The notes: generated from the sequence alone by a model not told the origin. 63,412 nucleotides of DNA from an uncultured Succiniclasticum sp. (GCA_905235335.1 CAJOKZ010000010.1:1-63412); one strand, 5' to 3'. Counted from the stretch's first letter, positions 35,959 through 46,121 are shown. Program-made: numbers and translations.

Positions 35959-38874
35959 TTGGATACTGGAAAAATGTACAACGGATTTCGTGTCTGCAGA
36001 CAGGAATTTGTCAAAGAAGTGAATTCGACGGCCTACTTTATGGAGCACGAGAGAAGCGGTGCCCGTCTTTTATATTTGGCGAACAGTGATGACAACAAGG
36101 TGTTTTCCATCGCTTTCCGCACGCCTCCCTCAGACGATACGGGCGTAGCCCACATCCTGGAGCATTCCACACTGTGTGGCTCCCGGAAGTACCGGCTGAA
36201 AGAACCGTTCGTGGAACTGGTGAAAGGTTCCCTCAACACGTTCCTGAATGCCATGACCTATCCGGACAAGACGGTGTATCCTGTGGCCAGCCGTAACGAC
36301 AAGGACTTCCATAACCTGATGGACGTGTATTTGGACGCAGTCTTCTATCCGTTGATCGGTGAGAATCCTTTTACCCTGAAACAGGAAGGATGGCATTACG
36401 AGCTGGGAGATGCCGGCGATCCGCTTACTTACAACGGGGTGGTCTATAATGAAATGAAGGGCGTTTATTCCTCGCCGGATGCGTATCTGGAATATTATGG
36501 AAAAAAACTGCTTTTCCCCGATACCACCTACCGGTTTGAGTCCGGCGGATTGCCGTCCGCGATACCGAACCTGACACAGGAAGCGTTCCTCAATTTCCAC
36601 AAAACCTATTACAAGCCGGAAAATTCTTATATCTGTCTGTACGGCAACATGGACATTGATAAAACGCTTGCCTGTCTGGATGGGTATCTGAAAGATTTTC
36701 CCCGTACAGGGAACGTTCATTCTGAAATCCTCCTGCAGCAGCCTCTCCCGAAGACTGTTGAGTTTGACGGGACCTATTCGGTGCCGGAGGGGGAACCCAC
36801 GGAAGACATGACATTTCATGAGGTACAGATCGTGGCGGGGGACATGCGGGATCAGAAGACTGTTATGGCCCTTCGCCTCCTGGAAAATGTGCTGCTGGAA
36901 GCCGAATCCGCCCCGTTGCGTCGCGCGCTGCTGGATGCCGGCGTGGCCAAGGATATTTCCGGGAGCATGGGCGGCAGCATGCTGCAGAATATCTTCTCGG
37001 TACGGGCCAGCGGCAGCGAGCCGGAGCAGAAGGATGCATTTGTAAAGGCACTGTACCACAATCTGCAGAAGATTTCTATGGAGGGGATTGACAAGGAGTT
37101 GCTGGAAGCAGCCCTGAACAGTGCGGAGTTCAAGATGCGCGAAGCGGATTTTGGAACCTACCCCAAGGGGCTGATTTACATCCTTGCCGTGATGGATACC
37201 TGGATTTATGACATAGATCCCCTGAGTAGCCTTCGGTACGAAGCGATGCTGAAGGAGCTCCGGGAGGCTGTCCACACCAATTATTATGAAACTTTGATCG
37301 AGACGCAGCTGTTGGACAACACCCATCGGGTCATCCTTACGCTGGCTCCGGAACCGGGGAAAGAAGAACGGGAACAGGCGCGGCTGGCAGAACATCTGGA
37401 TGCTGTCAGAAAGGCCATGGGCAGGCAGGAACTGGAACGGTATGCGTCGGACTGCGCGGAACTGCATCGGCGGCAGGCTGCGCCAGATTCCGAAGATGCG
37501 CTGGCTTCCATCCCGTTGCTGGAGCGGAAGGATATCCGACGGGAGACGGAAAAGCTGACGGTGGAACGGGAAGAAACCGGTGGCGCAGTTCTGCTGTATC
37601 AGGCATTGCCGGTCAACAAGATTACTTATTTGAGTTGGTATTTCGATATGTCCGGCATCGAACCGGAACTGCTGCCGTACTGCAACCTGCTCAGCGATGT
37701 GCTGGGGAAACTTGATACGGAGGAGTATTCCTATGCGGATCTGTCAAAATATACGGATATGTACACCGGCGGCATCTCTTATCAGATGGAGGTCATGAGC
37801 CCGGATGGGAAACCGGATATCTATTCGGTGAAGTTCGCATTGGGAGCCAAATGCCTTACATCCAAACTGCCGGAACTTTTTAAGATTCTGAAGGCCATGA
37901 CACTGCATACACGGTTTACGGATAAAAAGCGTCTTAAGGAACTGGTGGAGCAGATTAAGACCGACTGGGACAACTCTTTTTTTGCCAAGGGGCAATCTGT
38001 GGCGGCATCTCGCCTGACCTCCTATTTTTCTGAAAAGGCCCGGGTGGCAGAGCAGGATTATTACAGCTACTACCAGTTTATTAAAAAACTGGCAGGGCAG
38101 TTTGATGAGGAAGCGGACCGGGTCGCCGGGATTATGCAGAAGCTGCTGCCCGTATTCTTCAACCGCAGCGGTTATGTGTTAAGCTATAGCTGTGACGAAG
38201 GGGACAGGGCGTCGGTACGTGAGATGGCCCAGGCATTTGCCGCTTCGCTGCCGGAAAGCGGGCTTGCCGGCAAAGCGCCCCGGCCGTTGCCTGTCCCGGA
38301 AAAAAATGAGGCGATCATCACCCCGGGTAAAGTCCAATATGTCCTGGCCGGCGGTGACTTCCGCCGTCACGGGTGTGAATTTAGCGGAAGCATGATGGTG
38401 CTGGCCACCATGTTGCGCTACGAATACCTGTGGACGAGGATCCGGGTGCAGGGAGGAGCCTATGGTGCCAATGCGGTGTTCAACCGAAACGGGGTCATGT
38501 ATTTTTCAACTTACCGGGATCCGCAGCTCAGGAACAGCCTGGATGCGTTCCGCGCCCTGCCGGACTGGCTGGAGGGGTTGGAGCTGACAGACCGGGAGAT
38601 GACAAAGTATGTCATCGGTACTATGAGCGGAGTTGATATTCCTCTTACCAACGCGCTTAAGGTTTCCCGCGCAGCTTTGCAGGAACTCTTGGAGATTTCG
38701 GATGATAACCGTCAGCGCGTCAGGAACCAGATTCTCGATGTAACACTGGAAGATATCAGAAAGCTGGCGCCTGTGATCCGTGCCGTGCTGGCAGATGATT
38801 ATGTCTGTGTAGTAGGAGGCCAGCAGGCCATCGAGGAAAGCAGGGACGAGTTCAATATTGTGCTGAAACAATAA
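35959..38874 (+). CDS. M16C insulinase-type metalloprotease (PreP-like)
   Basis: 971 aa. The inverted zinc motif HILEH is at residues 65-69, and the downstream Glu lies in the NAMTYPDKTVYPVASRN/DLMDVYLDAVFYP region typical of presequence protease (PreP) relatives. Four M16 repeats fill the length. The C-terminal half has VQGGAYGA and FSTYRDPQLRNSLDAF, the substrate-binding block. It degrades peptides in the cytoplasm. The start is TTG 35959 behind GGAGG (spacing 10); it gives MDTGKMYNGF, as expected for the family, whereas ATG 35974 lacks a binding site. A terminator-like hairpin follows. Confidence 0.88.
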   Translation: MDTGKMYNGFRVCRQEFVKEVNSTAYFMEHERSGARLLYLANSDDNKVFSIAFRTPPSDDTGVAHILEHSTLCGSRKYRLKEPFVELVKGSLNTFLNAMTYPDKTVYPVASRNDKDFHNLMDVYLDAVFYPLIGENPFTLKQEGWHYELGDAGDPLTYNGVVYNEMKGVYSSPDAYLEYYGKKLLFPDTTYRFESGGLPSAIPNLTQEAFLNFHKTYYKPENSYICLYGNMDIDKTLACLDGYLKDFPRTGNVHSEILLQQPLPKTVEFDGTYSVPEGEPTEDMTFHEVQIVAGDMRDQKTVMALRLLENVLLEAESAPLRRALLDAGVAKDISGSMGGSMLQNIFSVRASGSEPEQKDAFVKALYHNLQKISMEGIDKELLEAALNSAEFKMREADFGTYPKGLIYILAVMDTWIYDIDPLSSLRYEAMLKELREAVHTNYYETLIETQLLDNTHRVILTLAPEPGKEEREQARLAEHLDAVRKAMGRQELERYASDCAELHRRQAAPDSEDALASIPLLERKDIRRETEKLTVEREETGGAVLLYQALPVNKITYLSWYFDMSGIEPELLPYCNLLSDVLGKLDTEEYSYADLSKYTDMYTGGISYQMEVMSPDGKPDIYSVKFALGAKCLTSKLPELFKILKAMTLHTRFTDKKRLKELVEQIKTDWDNSFFAKGQSVAASRLTSYFSEKARVAEQDYYSYYQFIKKLAGQFDEEADRVAGIMQKLLPVFFNRSGYVLSYSCDEGDRASVREMAQAFAASLPESGLAGKAPRPLPVPEKNEAIITPGKVQYVLAGGDFRRHGCEFSGSMMVLATMLRYEYLWTRIRVQGGAYGANAVFNRNGVMYFSTYRDPQLRNSLDAFRALPDWLEGLELTDREMTKYVIGTMSGVDIPLTNALKVSRAALQELLEISDDNRQRVRNQILDVTLEDIRKLAPVIRAVLADDYVCVVGGQQAIEESRDEFNIVLKQ

Positions 38875-38887
38875 AAAGAACATGAGT

Positions 38888-38946
38888 GGCACCGGATGCC
38901 GCCTGCAATGCATTTGTGTTTAGGGCGCCTCCGGTGTCGTTATTTT
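38888..38946 (+). terminator. Terminator-like hairpin after the protease gene
   Basis: GGCACCGGA (38888-38896) pairs with TCCGGTGTC (38930-38938), one G-U pair and a long inner loop that can fold further, followed by GTTATTTTA. Confidence 0.6.
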
Positions 38947-38978
38947 ACAAAATTAGCAATCTATTTTCTGATTTTTGG

Positions 38979-39007
38979 TTGACCAAAAATACAACAAACT
39001 TTATAAT
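38979..39007 (+). promoter_or_regulatory. Promoter of pnp
   Basis: TTGACC (38979-38984), 17-base spacer, TATAAT (39002-39007), near consensus. The leader of about 145 bases can form a GCGCAA/TTGCGC long-range stem (39040-39095 region); pnp leaders are often structured and self-regulated, which is only an analogy here. Confidence 0.8.
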
Positions 39008-39158
39008 ATATTTATTGTGATGTTTTTTCATACCCCATTTTTATAGTTTGCGCAACACGGCCGGCAAATGCGGTTCGAACTGCCAGAGTTTGCGCTGGAG
39101 CAGGCCACCGGGGCGCAAAGGTAATTCGAGAGAGTGAAAGAGTATAGGAGGAAAAAAG

Positions 39159-41237
39159 ATGAACAGTTACACAATGGACCTGGGCGGCAGACCACTGACC
39201 CTGGAATTTGGCGAAGTCTGTAAACAGGCTAACTGCGGTCTGCTGGTACGGTATGGCGACACTGTGGTAGTGGTTGCAGCCACCGGTACCAAGACCCCTC
39301 GGGAAGGCGTGGATTTCTTCCCGCTGACAGTAGATTTTGAAGAGAAGATGTATTCAGTCGGCAAAATTCCCGGCGGCTTCATCAAACGCGAAGGCAGGCC
39401 CGGCACCCATGCCGTCCTGACCAGCCGTCTGATTGACCGTCCGATCCGTCCCATGTTCCCGGACGGGTATCATAATGATGTACAGATTGTAGCGACTGTT
39501 GTTTCCGTGGATCCTGACGACGCGCCGGATATCCCGGCCATGATTGGCGCTTCCGCTGCGCTGTGCGTATCCGATATCCCCTTTGAGGGACCTATCGCCG
39601 GCGTTCGCGTCGGACTGATCGACGGACAGTACATCATCAACCCGACGGTGGAACAGTTCAAGGTCAGCCGCCTGAATCTGGCGGTAGCCGGAACCTCCGA
39701 TGCCATCCTGATGGTGGAGGCGGGCTGCAAGGAAATCTCCGAGCAGGAGATGCTGGATGCGATTTTCTTTGCCCATGAGAATATCAAAAAGATCTGTGAA
39801 TTCATCAGTAATATCCGGGCGGAGATTGGCAAGCCTAAGATGGAAGTGCCGGTGTACAACCCGCCGGAGGATCTGGTCAAAGAAATTGAAGAGTTTGGCT
39901 CCGAAAAATTGAAAGCTGCCCTGATGGATGCTAACAAACTGGAACGGGAAGAAAATGTGGACCGCGTCAAGAAAGAGATTGCGGAAGCGTTTTTGGAAAA
40001 ATATCCGGACAACGGAACCGATGTGGCCTATATTACCCAGAAGCTTGTCAAGAAGATTGTCCGCCGCACCATCGCAGTGGATAAGATTCGTCCGGACGGC
40101 CGCGCCCTGGATGAAGTGCGTCCGGTAACCTGCCGTGTGGGCCTGCTGCCCCGCGTGCATGGTTCCTCCCTCTTTACCCGCGGCCAGACACAGATCATGA
40201 ACGCATGCACCCTGGCGCCACTGCGGGAAGCACAGGTGATCGAAGGCCTTGGGCCGGAAGAAATGCAGCGCTATATCCATCATTACAATTTCCCACCGTT
40301 CTCCGTGGGCGAGACAAAACCCCTGCGCAGCCCCGGCCGCCGCGAGATCGGTCACGGTGCGCTGGCGGAACGGGCATTGCTGCCGGTGATTCCTTCCGAA
40401 GATGAATTCCCGTATACCCTGCGCCTGGTATCCGAAGTTCTGGAATCCAACGGTTCTTCTTCCATGGGTTCCGTATGTGCCAGCACCCTGTCCCTGATGG
40501 ATGCGGGTGTCCCCATCAAAGCTCCGGTAGCCGGCGTGGCTATGGGCTTGGTAAAGGACGGAGACTTCTTTACGATCCTGACCGATATCCAGGGCCTGGA
40601 AGACGCCCTGGGGGATATGGACTTCAAGGTGGCGGGCACCGATAAAGGCATCACCGCCATGCAGATGGATATGAAGATCGACGGTATCAACAAGCAAATC
40701 TTCGAGCAGGCTCTGGCACAGGCCAAACGCGGTCGTGAGTTTATTATGGGAAAGATGATGGAATGCATCAGCGAGCCTCGCAAGTCCTTGTCCAAATGGG
40801 CGCCGAAGATTACATCCATCCTTGTGGATCCCGAAAAGATCGCCAAGATTATCGGCCCCGGCGGCAAGACCATCAAGAAAATCGTGGAAGAGACCGGTGC
40901 CAAGATCGATATCGACGATTCCGGAAAAGTTTATATCGCGTCCCCGGATTCCGATGCCATCGAACAGGCCATTAAAGCGATTGACGGCATAACTGCCGAG
41001 GCGGAAGTGGGAAAGACCTACACCGGTAAGGTTACCCGCATCATGAATTTCGGCGCGTTTGTGGAGATTTTGCCAGGAAAGGAAGGCATGGTTCACATCT
41101 CCCAGCTTTCCACCGAACGGGTAGAAAAGGTGGAGGACGTGGTTTCCGTAGGCGACGAGATCGCGGTGAAATGCGTAGAGATTGACAGCAAGGGCCGCAT
41201 CAATCTGTCCCGTAAAGCAATCCTGCAGGGAAGGTAA
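39159..41237 (+). CDS. pnp: Polyribonucleotide nucleotidyltransferase (PNPase)
   Basis: 692 aa. It degrades RNA 3'-5' with phosphate. Two RNase PH domains: the first with [21 protein letters not shown], the second with [25 protein letters not shown] and the catalytic [19 protein letters not shown] and [17 protein letters not shown]. Then KH ([19 protein letters not shown]) and S1 ([20 protein letters not shown]) RNA-binding domains. The length is normal, with a short C-tail. Start ATG with AGGAGG. It has its own promoter and terminator. Confidence 0.97.
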   Translation: MNSYTMDLGGRPLTLEFGEVCKQANCGLLVRYGDTVVVVAATGTKTPREGVDFFPLTVDFEEKMYSVGKIPGGFIKREGRPGTHAVLTSRLIDRPIRPMFPDGYHNDVQIVATVVSVDPDDAPDIPAMIGASAALCVSDIPFEGPIAGVRVGLIDGQYIINPTVEQFKVSRLNLAVAGTSDAILMVEAGCKEISEQEMLDAIFFAHENIKKICEFISNIRAEIGKPKMEVPVYNPPEDLVKEIEEFGSEKLKAALMDANKLEREENVDRVKKEIAEAFLEKYPDNGTDVAYITQKLVKKIVRRTIAVDKIRPDGRALDEVRPVTCRVGLLPRVHGSSLFTRGQTQIMNACTLAPLREAQVIEGLGPEEMQRYIHHYNFPPFSVGETKPLRSPGRREIGHGALAERALLPVIPSEDEFPYTLRLVSEVLESNGSSSMGSVCASTLSLMDAGVPIKAPVAGVAMGLVKDGDFFTILTDIQGLEDALGDMDFKVAGTDKGITAMQMDMKIDGINKQIFEQALAQAKRGREFIMGKMMECISEPRKSLSKWAPKITSILVDPEKIAKIIGPGGKTIKKIVEETGAKIDIDDSGKVYIASPDSDAIEQAIKAIDGITAEAEVGKTYTGKVTRIMNFGAFVEILPGKEGMVHISQLSTERVEKVEDVVSVGDEIAVKCVEIDSKGRINLSRKAILQGR

Positions 41238-41336
41238 GCGAAGAAAGTCTGACTGTGTGTCGTATTTTTTCCAGATTGAAGGGTATCCGCATAAAAACCG
41301 GTGCCGTAAAAGTTGCTCGGTATTGGAACAAAATTA

Positions 41337-41371
41337 CTCCCTCTTGCAATTACGCAAGAAGGGAGTTTTTT
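41337..41371 (+). terminator. Terminator of pnp
   Basis: CTCCCTCTTGC (41337-41347) pairs with GCAAGAAGGGAG (41354-41365) with one bulged base, loop of 6, followed by TTTTTT. Confidence 0.88.
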
Positions 41372-41474
41372 GTTCGGATTTTTCAAAAACTGATGATATG
41401 GCGGTGGAGGATTTTTTATGTAAATAATTTTAATCAACCGTGGCAGAATATTTTTAGATAAAATCTACACAATA

Positions 41475-41483
41475 TGATATAAT
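41475..41483 (+). promoter_or_regulatory. Extended -10 promoter of dut
   Basis: TGA-TATAAT with TAGATA at the -35 place (17-base spacer), 37 bases before the ATG at 41520. Confidence 0.5.
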
Positions 41484-41519
41484 TAACTGATAAAGTATGC
41501 CTGAAGGAGAGTGGTACCC

Positions 41520-41977
41520 ATGAAAACGCGAGGATTGAAAAAATCAACAAATACAAAGAGGTTGATTTTCCCATGCCGGCCCGTAAGACGAAATCTTCTG
41601 CCGGGTATGATATCTGTGTGCCGGAAGACGTTGCGCTGCTGCCCAACCGGCTTGTGATGGTCCCGACGGGGGTAAAGGCCTATATGCAGGAGGACGAGTT
41701 TCTTGGCGTTCACATCCGCTCCGGCATTGCGGTAAAGAAAGGCATCCGGCTGGTAAATAATGTGGGGATCATCGATGCGGATTATTACAATAATCCTGAC
41801 AATGAAGGTCATATCATGCTGGCGCTTGTGAACACGGGTATACAGCCTCTGGTTTTGAAAAAAGGAGAGCGGGTGGCCCAAGGCATCTTTTATAAGTACC
41901 TTACGACGGATGACGATAGCGCTGTACAGAAAGTCAGCCGGAGCGGGGGCTTTGGAAGCACGGGCACCGAAAAATAA
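41520..41977 (+). pseudogene. dut: dUTP diphosphatase, with a frameshift near the N-terminus
   Basis: dUTPase hydrolyses dUTP to dUMP, keeping uracil out of DNA. ATG 41520 has a GAAGGAGAG site and encodes MKTRG, the normal start. The next codons then read out of frame. One missing T near 41535-41536 (GGATTG for GGATTTG) would restore FEKINKYKEVDFPMPARKTK and the rest without interruption. The remaining motifs are intact: SSAGYD, HIRSGIAVKKGI, NNVGIIDADYYN, the GERVAQGIF block and the C-terminal Gly-rich arm RSGGFGSTG. The corrected length is 152 aa, as for trimeric dUTPases. An internal start at ATG 41573 lacks a binding site. A sequencing deletion is likely, since the gene is usually essential. 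Confidence 0.88.
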
Positions 41978-42107
41978 CCGGCCAGGCCTGCAGAGGCGGC
42001 TGCATAAATTTGTTTGGCAGCATGAAACTGTTGTGAATCAGCCGGGTGTTCCTGAAGGGTGACTAAAAACAGATCTGGCTGTAAGTCAGACAGCCTGTTA
42101 GAGAGAA

Positions 42108-42116
42108 TGCTATATT
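42108..42116 (+). promoter_or_regulatory. Possible promoter of the ech-hyp operon
   Basis: TGC-TATATT, an extended -10 with no good -35, 50 bases before echA. A small hairpin (GGCTGT/ACAGCC, ~42077-42095) precedes it. Confidence 0.35.
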
Positions 42117-42166
42117 TACAGGATTTCTGTTTCATATACACAAATTAGAGAAAGAAGGACTGCTTT

Positions 42167-44071
42167 ATGATGTTACCTGCCTTATTGATCAGTGTCCCGC
42201 TGGCGGCGGCGTTGCTGGTATTCTGCCTGCGCGGCGGAGGTTCCCGCAACGCAATCGTGAAACTGGCGGCTGCAGCAATTGTGGTTTTAGCCGTCGGAAC
42301 TGCGGTGACAGGCCTCGGGCATCCGGCGATGCTGAAATTTTCCGGCACATTGCCGTCGACCCTCATACTGGTTGCGGATATTGTCGCGGCCATAGCCATC
42401 TTGTATTATACACTGGTAAAATTCAAACGGGTCTGGATCGCACTTTTGGAAATTGTGCAGCTTATTCTGATCCTGTGGTTTGAACAGGGCGTCGGTCATG
42501 GGATTGGTATCGGGGCGGATCTGTGTATCGATAATTTTGCTGTGATCATGGTGCTGATAGCGGGGATCGTCGGCAGCCTGATAGCGGTTTTCGCTTTGGG
42601 ATACATGGAAGAATTTCAGAAAGAACACCGGGACGTGGAAGACCGCCGTCCGTTCTTTTTCTTTGTCATCTTCCTGTTCCTGTCTGCCATGTTTGGCCTG
42701 GTTATTTCCAATAATCTTCTGATGATGTACACCTGCTGGGAGATCACCAGTTTTTGTTCTTTCCTGCTGATTGGCTATACGCAGACAGAGGAAGCGATTA
42801 ACAATTCTTTCAGGGCTCTTTGGATGAACTTGCTGGGGGGGCTTGCTTTTGCTGCAGCCATCGTGTGGCTTGGAATGAAATACAATACAGTGGAACTGTC
42901 TGTATTGCTGGAACTGGGCCGTAACGCGAAGCCGGTGGAACTGGTCGTGGCACTTCTGGTGTTCTGCGGCTTCACCAAGGCGGCCATGATGCCGTTTTCA
43001 GGATGGTTGCTGGGCGCAATGGTGGCGCCGACGCCTACATCCGCCCTGCTGCATTCCTCTACGATGGTCAAAGCAGGCGTGTTCCTGATCATTAAGCTCT
43101 GTCCTCTGCTGGGGGCGAATCATGCAGGCATCATGACCATGTTTGTCGGCGGGGCGACTTTCCTGTTTGCTTCCTTCGCCGCGATTTCCCAGTCTGACGG
43201 GAAGAAAGTGCTTGCCTACTCGACCATTTCCAACCTGGGCCTTATTGTTTGCTGCGCGGGGATCGGATCCTATGAAGCAGCCTGGGCGGCTGTCATGCTC
43301 GTAATTTTCCATGCGGTGGCCAAGAGCCTGATGTTCTTGTCCGTAGGCACGGCGGAACAGCAACTGGGCAGCCGGGATATCGAGAGTTTTGACGGCATGT
43401 TCTGCTCACTGCCTGGTTTGGCGCTCTGCATGGCCATCGGTATCTGCGGTATGTTCCTTGCGCCTTTCGGCATGCTGGTATCAAAATGGGCTGCCATGAA
43501 GGCCGTTGTGGATTCCGGTCATTCACTGCTGCTGCTGGTCCTGGTATTCGGTTCTTCTACTACGCTGTTCTATTGGACGAAATGGCTGGGCAAGATCACA
43601 GCCTGCATCCCGTCCCTGGAAAATAAGGAATCAGGGATTCACGGTGTGCAGTGGCTGACGCTTCGGACGCTGGGCGCCCTGGTCATCATAACCTGCGTGG
43701 CATTTCCGCTGATATCCTGTGCATGCGTGATTCCGTATCTGGAAGCCACGTATCATATTTCGGCTGATGTAATTGACCGAAGCAACCTGCTGATCATGTC
43801 CCTGATGGCTATCCTGCTGCTTATCCTGCCGCTGCTGTACGGAAAGGGAAGGAAGAAGAAACTGGTTGTTACCAACCTGGCCGGTGAAAACACCGGAAAC
43901 AATCTGTCCTACCGCGGTGTTGCCGGGCAGACTGTAACGGTCTCCCTGCGCAACTGGTATATGGAGAAATGGTTCGGGGAATCAAAGGTGAAGCTGTGCG
44001 GCTTTATCCTGTGCGGTTCCTGTCTGTTGATTGAATTTGCGATAATTTTCGGAGGTGCTTTCCATGTCTGA
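42167..44071 (+). CDS. echA: Ech-type hydrogenase membrane subunit EchA (NuoL/antiporter-like)
   Basis: 634 aa, about 15 membrane helices. The proton-antiporter core is clear: NNLLMMYTCWEITSFCSFLL with the conserved Glu, KAAMMPFSGWLLGAMVAPTP, SALLHSSTMVKAGVFLI, and KVLAYSTISNLGLI. These residues line the ion path in complex I NuoL and in the membrane subunits of group 4 hydrogenases. The gene order that follows (NuoH-, NuoB-, NuoC-, NuoD-, NuoI-like) is echABCDEF as in Methanosarcina barkeri. It would translocate H+ or Na+ as ferredoxin drives H2 formation, or the reverse. It overlaps echB by 8 bases. Confidence 0.9.
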   Translation: MMLPALLISVPLAAALLVFCLRGGGSRNAIVKLAAAAIVVLAVGTAVTGLGHPAMLKFSGTLPSTLILVADIVAAIAILYYTLVKFKRVWIALLEIVQLILILWFEQGVGHGIGIGADLCIDNFAVIMVLIAGIVGSLIAVFALGYMEEFQKEHRDVEDRRPFFFFVIFLFLSAMFGLVISNNLLMMYTCWEITSFCSFLLIGYTQTEEAINNSFRALWMNLLGGLAFAAAIVWLGMKYNTVELSVLLELGRNAKPVELVVALLVFCGFTKAAMMPFSGWLLGAMVAPTPTSALLHSSTMVKAGVFLIIKLCPLLGANHAGIMTMFVGGATFLFASFAAISQSDGKKVLAYSTISNLGLIVCCAGIGSYEAAWAAVMLVIFHAVAKSLMFLSVGTAEQQLGSRDIESFDGMFCSLPGLALCMAIGICGMFLAPFGMLVSKWAAMKAVVDSGHSLLLLVLVFGSSTTLFYWTKWLGKITACIPSLENKESGIHGVQWLTLRTLGALVIITCVAFPLISCACVIPYLEATYHISADVIDRSNLLIMSLMAILLLILPLLYGKGRKKKLVVTNLAGENTGNNLSYRGVAGQTVTVSLRNWYMEKWFGESKVKLCGFILCGSCLLIEFAIIFGGAFHV

Positions 44072-44939
44072 GATGGTTATCAACATTATTTCGGGGATAG
44101 CATACCTGATTCTGGCTCCGGTGATGGGGGGGCTCCTTGCGGGGATCGACAGGAAAATTTCCGCGCGGATGCAGCGCCGTGTGGGTCCTCCTGTCCTGCA
44201 GCCTTTCTACGATGTTTTCAAGCTGTTGGAGAAACAGACTGTAGCCGTGAATGAAACGCAGAGTTTTTACATTTTCGGATTCCTTCTGTTTGTTATCCTT
44301 AGCGGACTGTTCTTCTTCGCCGGAGGGGATATGCTGCTGGTCATCTTTACCCTGACGCTGGCCAGCGTGTGCTTTATTGTGGCGGCTTTTTCCTCCAATT
44401 CACCCTACAGCCAGATCGGGGCGGAGCGGGAACTTGTGCAGACCATGTCTTACGAACCGATGCTCCTGCTGGTGGCGATGGGATTTTACCTGCACTGCGG
44501 GACGTTCAGCATTGAGGGGATCCTGCAGTCTTCCCGGATGAATTTTATCTATATGCCGGGTATTTTTATCGGGCTGAGCTATATCCTGCTGATCAAATTC
44601 CGCAAATCGCCCTTTGATCTGTCAGCATCCCATGAAGCTCATCAGGAACTGATCCAGGGGATCCTGACCGAATATTCGGGACGGACGCTGGCAATGATCG
44701 AGGTGGCCCACTGGTATGAGAATGTGTTCCTGCTGGGTTTTGTATATCTGTTCTTTGCCTGGTCCGCACCATGGAGCCCGGTTTTGGGTCTGCTCATGTG
44801 CGCCCTGGCGTATTTTGGCGATATTGTGGTCGACAACTGCTGCTCCCGTGTAAAGTGGGAGCACATGCTGGCATCGACCTGGCTGGTTACGCTTGTGGCC
44901 GGATTTGCGAACATCGTGTTTCTGATGTATGTGAAGTAA
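44064..44939 (+). CDS. echB: Ech hydrogenase membrane subunit EchB (NuoH-like)
   Basis: 291 aa, about eight helices. It contains GGLLAGIDRKISARMQRRVG with the RRVGP loop of NuoH-type subunits, GAERELVQTMSYEP, and FRKSPFDLSASHEAHQELIQ with its charged cluster. This subunit anchors the hydrogenase arm to the membrane and links it to the ion channel. Start ATG 44064 with TCGGAGG seven bases upstream, inside the end of echA. Confidence 0.92.
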   Translation: MSEMVINIISGIAYLILAPVMGGLLAGIDRKISARMQRRVGPPVLQPFYDVFKLLEKQTVAVNETQSFYIFGFLLFVILSGLFFFAGGDMLLVIFTLTLASVCFIVAAFSSNSPYSQIGAERELVQTMSYEPMLLLVAMGFYLHCGTFSIEGILQSSRMNFIYMPGIFIGLSYILLIKFRKSPFDLSASHEAHQELIQGILTEYSGRTLAMIEVAHWYENVFLLGFVYLFFAWSAPWSPVLGLLMCALAYFGDIVVDNCCSRVKWEHMLASTWLVTLVAGFANIVFLMYVK

Positions 44940-45104
44940 CCTGCCGGCGGGCCGGCCACTGTGCCCGGCAGACAAAAGAACTCCGGCATCGGTTACGGAA
45001 TAAAGAGCAGACTGCGAACTTGCGCCGCACTAGATAGGTGCGGGAAGGCGCACAGACATAAATCAGTGGTTCCATGAACTTGGCAAGGAAAGGAAGCGGC
45101 TTAT

Positions 45105-45614
45105 ATGAGTTATATAAAAAAATCTCCCTGGCTGGTCCATTATGACGGTTCCAGCTGCAACGGCTGCGATATCGAGGTGTTGGCATGTCTGACGCCTTTA
45201 TATGATGTGGAGCGGTTCGGCATTGTCAATACCGGCAATCCCAAGCACGCGGATATCTTCCTCGTGACCGGCGGCGTGAACAACCAGAATCTGCCAGTGG
45301 TGAGACAGATCTACGAACAGATACCGGATCCGAAGGTGGTCATTGCCGTAGGAGCCTGTGCCTGCACCGGCGGGGTGTTCCACGACTGTTACAATATGAT
45401 CGGTGGCATGGACAAGGCCATTCCGGTGGATGTGTATGTCCCCGGATGCGCAGCAAGGCCGGAGGCGATCATTGACGGTGTTGTCAAAGGGCTTGCAGTA
45501 TTGGAAGAAAAGCAGAAGGCACTGGCGGTTCCGGTGCGGGATTCCCGTGCGTTGAGGGAATCGGAACTGGAGCCGGGCGTTGCCATCAACCAGAGTCAGG
45601 AGGCCGGAAAATGA
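45105..45614 (+). CDS. echC: Ech hydrogenase small subunit EchC (NuoB-like)
   Basis: 169 aa. Cys ligands of the proximal [4Fe-4S] cluster: SCNGCDIEVL (~17-26), GACACTGG (~86-93) and VPGCAARPEAI (~120-130). This fits the small subunit of group 4 [NiFe] hydrogenases, passing electrons from EchF to the Ni-Fe centre in EchE. A 165-base gap with a GCGCC/GGCGC hairpin precedes it. Start with AAGGAAAGGAAG site. Its end overlaps echD by four bases (ATGA). Confidence 0.93.
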   Translation: MSYIKKSPWLVHYDGSSCNGCDIEVLACLTPLYDVERFGIVNTGNPKHADIFLVTGGVNNQNLPVVRQIYEQIPDPKVVIAVGACACTGGVFHDCYNMIGGMDKAIPVDVYVPGCAARPEAIIDGVVKGLAVLEEKQKALAVPVRDSRALRESELEPGVAINQSQEAGK

Positions 45615-46120
45615 AACAGGAGATCATTCAGGTTCCGTCCAGCGATATTTTGGCCCGGGCGGCACAGTTTAAAAAAGACGGGTACCGTTTGGTGCAGATT
45701 CTTTGTACCCGCATCCCCGAAGGATACGAGCTGACATACAGCTTTGACAGGGACTACATCATGACAAACATGCGGGTCATTGTGCCCGGGGAAGGTTCCG
45801 TCCTGAGCGTTACCGGTCAGTTCTGGTACGCTTTTGTATGGGAGAACGAAATCCATGACCTGTTCGGTCTGAAGGTAGAATGCATCGCGCCGGAAGTGGA
45901 TTATGGCGGGCATTTTTTCCAGCTTGCGAAGGAAACACCCTGGCACGAACTGGCCAACGCGAAACCGCCGGCCGCGGCATTCAAGGTAAACATGCGCAGC
46001 GGGCTGGGCATCGATGCTACGGTGAAGCCTGCGGCACCCAACACGGGTGCAGCGGCTGTGAAGCCCGCAGTACCGAACACAGGTGCATCGGCGGCAAAAC
46101 CGGCGGAAGGAGGCAAATAA
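45611..46120 (+). CDS. echD: Ech hydrogenase subunit EchD (NuoC-like)
   Basis: 169 aa. The 30-kDa subunit signature is in YAFVWENEIHDLFGLKVECI, with the upstream YELTYSFDRDY strand. It supports docking of the large subunit. The last ~30 residues are a tandem repeat: VKPAAPNTGAAA then VKPAVPNTGASA then AKPAEGG, a Pro/Ala linker not found in typical EchD. One base separates it from the echE start. Confidence 0.88.
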   Translation: MKQEIIQVPSSDILARAAQFKKDGYRLVQILCTRIPEGYELTYSFDRDYIMTNMRVIVPGEGSVLSVTGQFWYAFVWENEIHDLFGLKVECIAPEVDYGGHFFQLAKETPWHELANAKPPAAAFKVNMRSGLGIDATVKPAAPNTGAAAVKPAVPNTGASAAKPAEGGK

Positions 46121-46121
46121 T

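Noticed and set aside
39068-39085. GGTTCGAAC in the pnp leader as part of a tRNA gene
   Set aside because: There is no acceptor stem, D-loop or anticodon arm at suitable distances, and no CCA end.
39354-41096. 580-codon minus-strand frame opposite pnp
   Set aside because: It mirrors the GC-biased codons of pnp. Its His/Gly/Asp-rich composition is that of an antisense frame, and no start signal is seen.
45020-45060. GCGCC...GGCGC hairpin between echB and echC as a terminator
   Set aside because: No T-run follows, and it lies inside an operon whose subunits must be co-expressed; at most it is a processing site.
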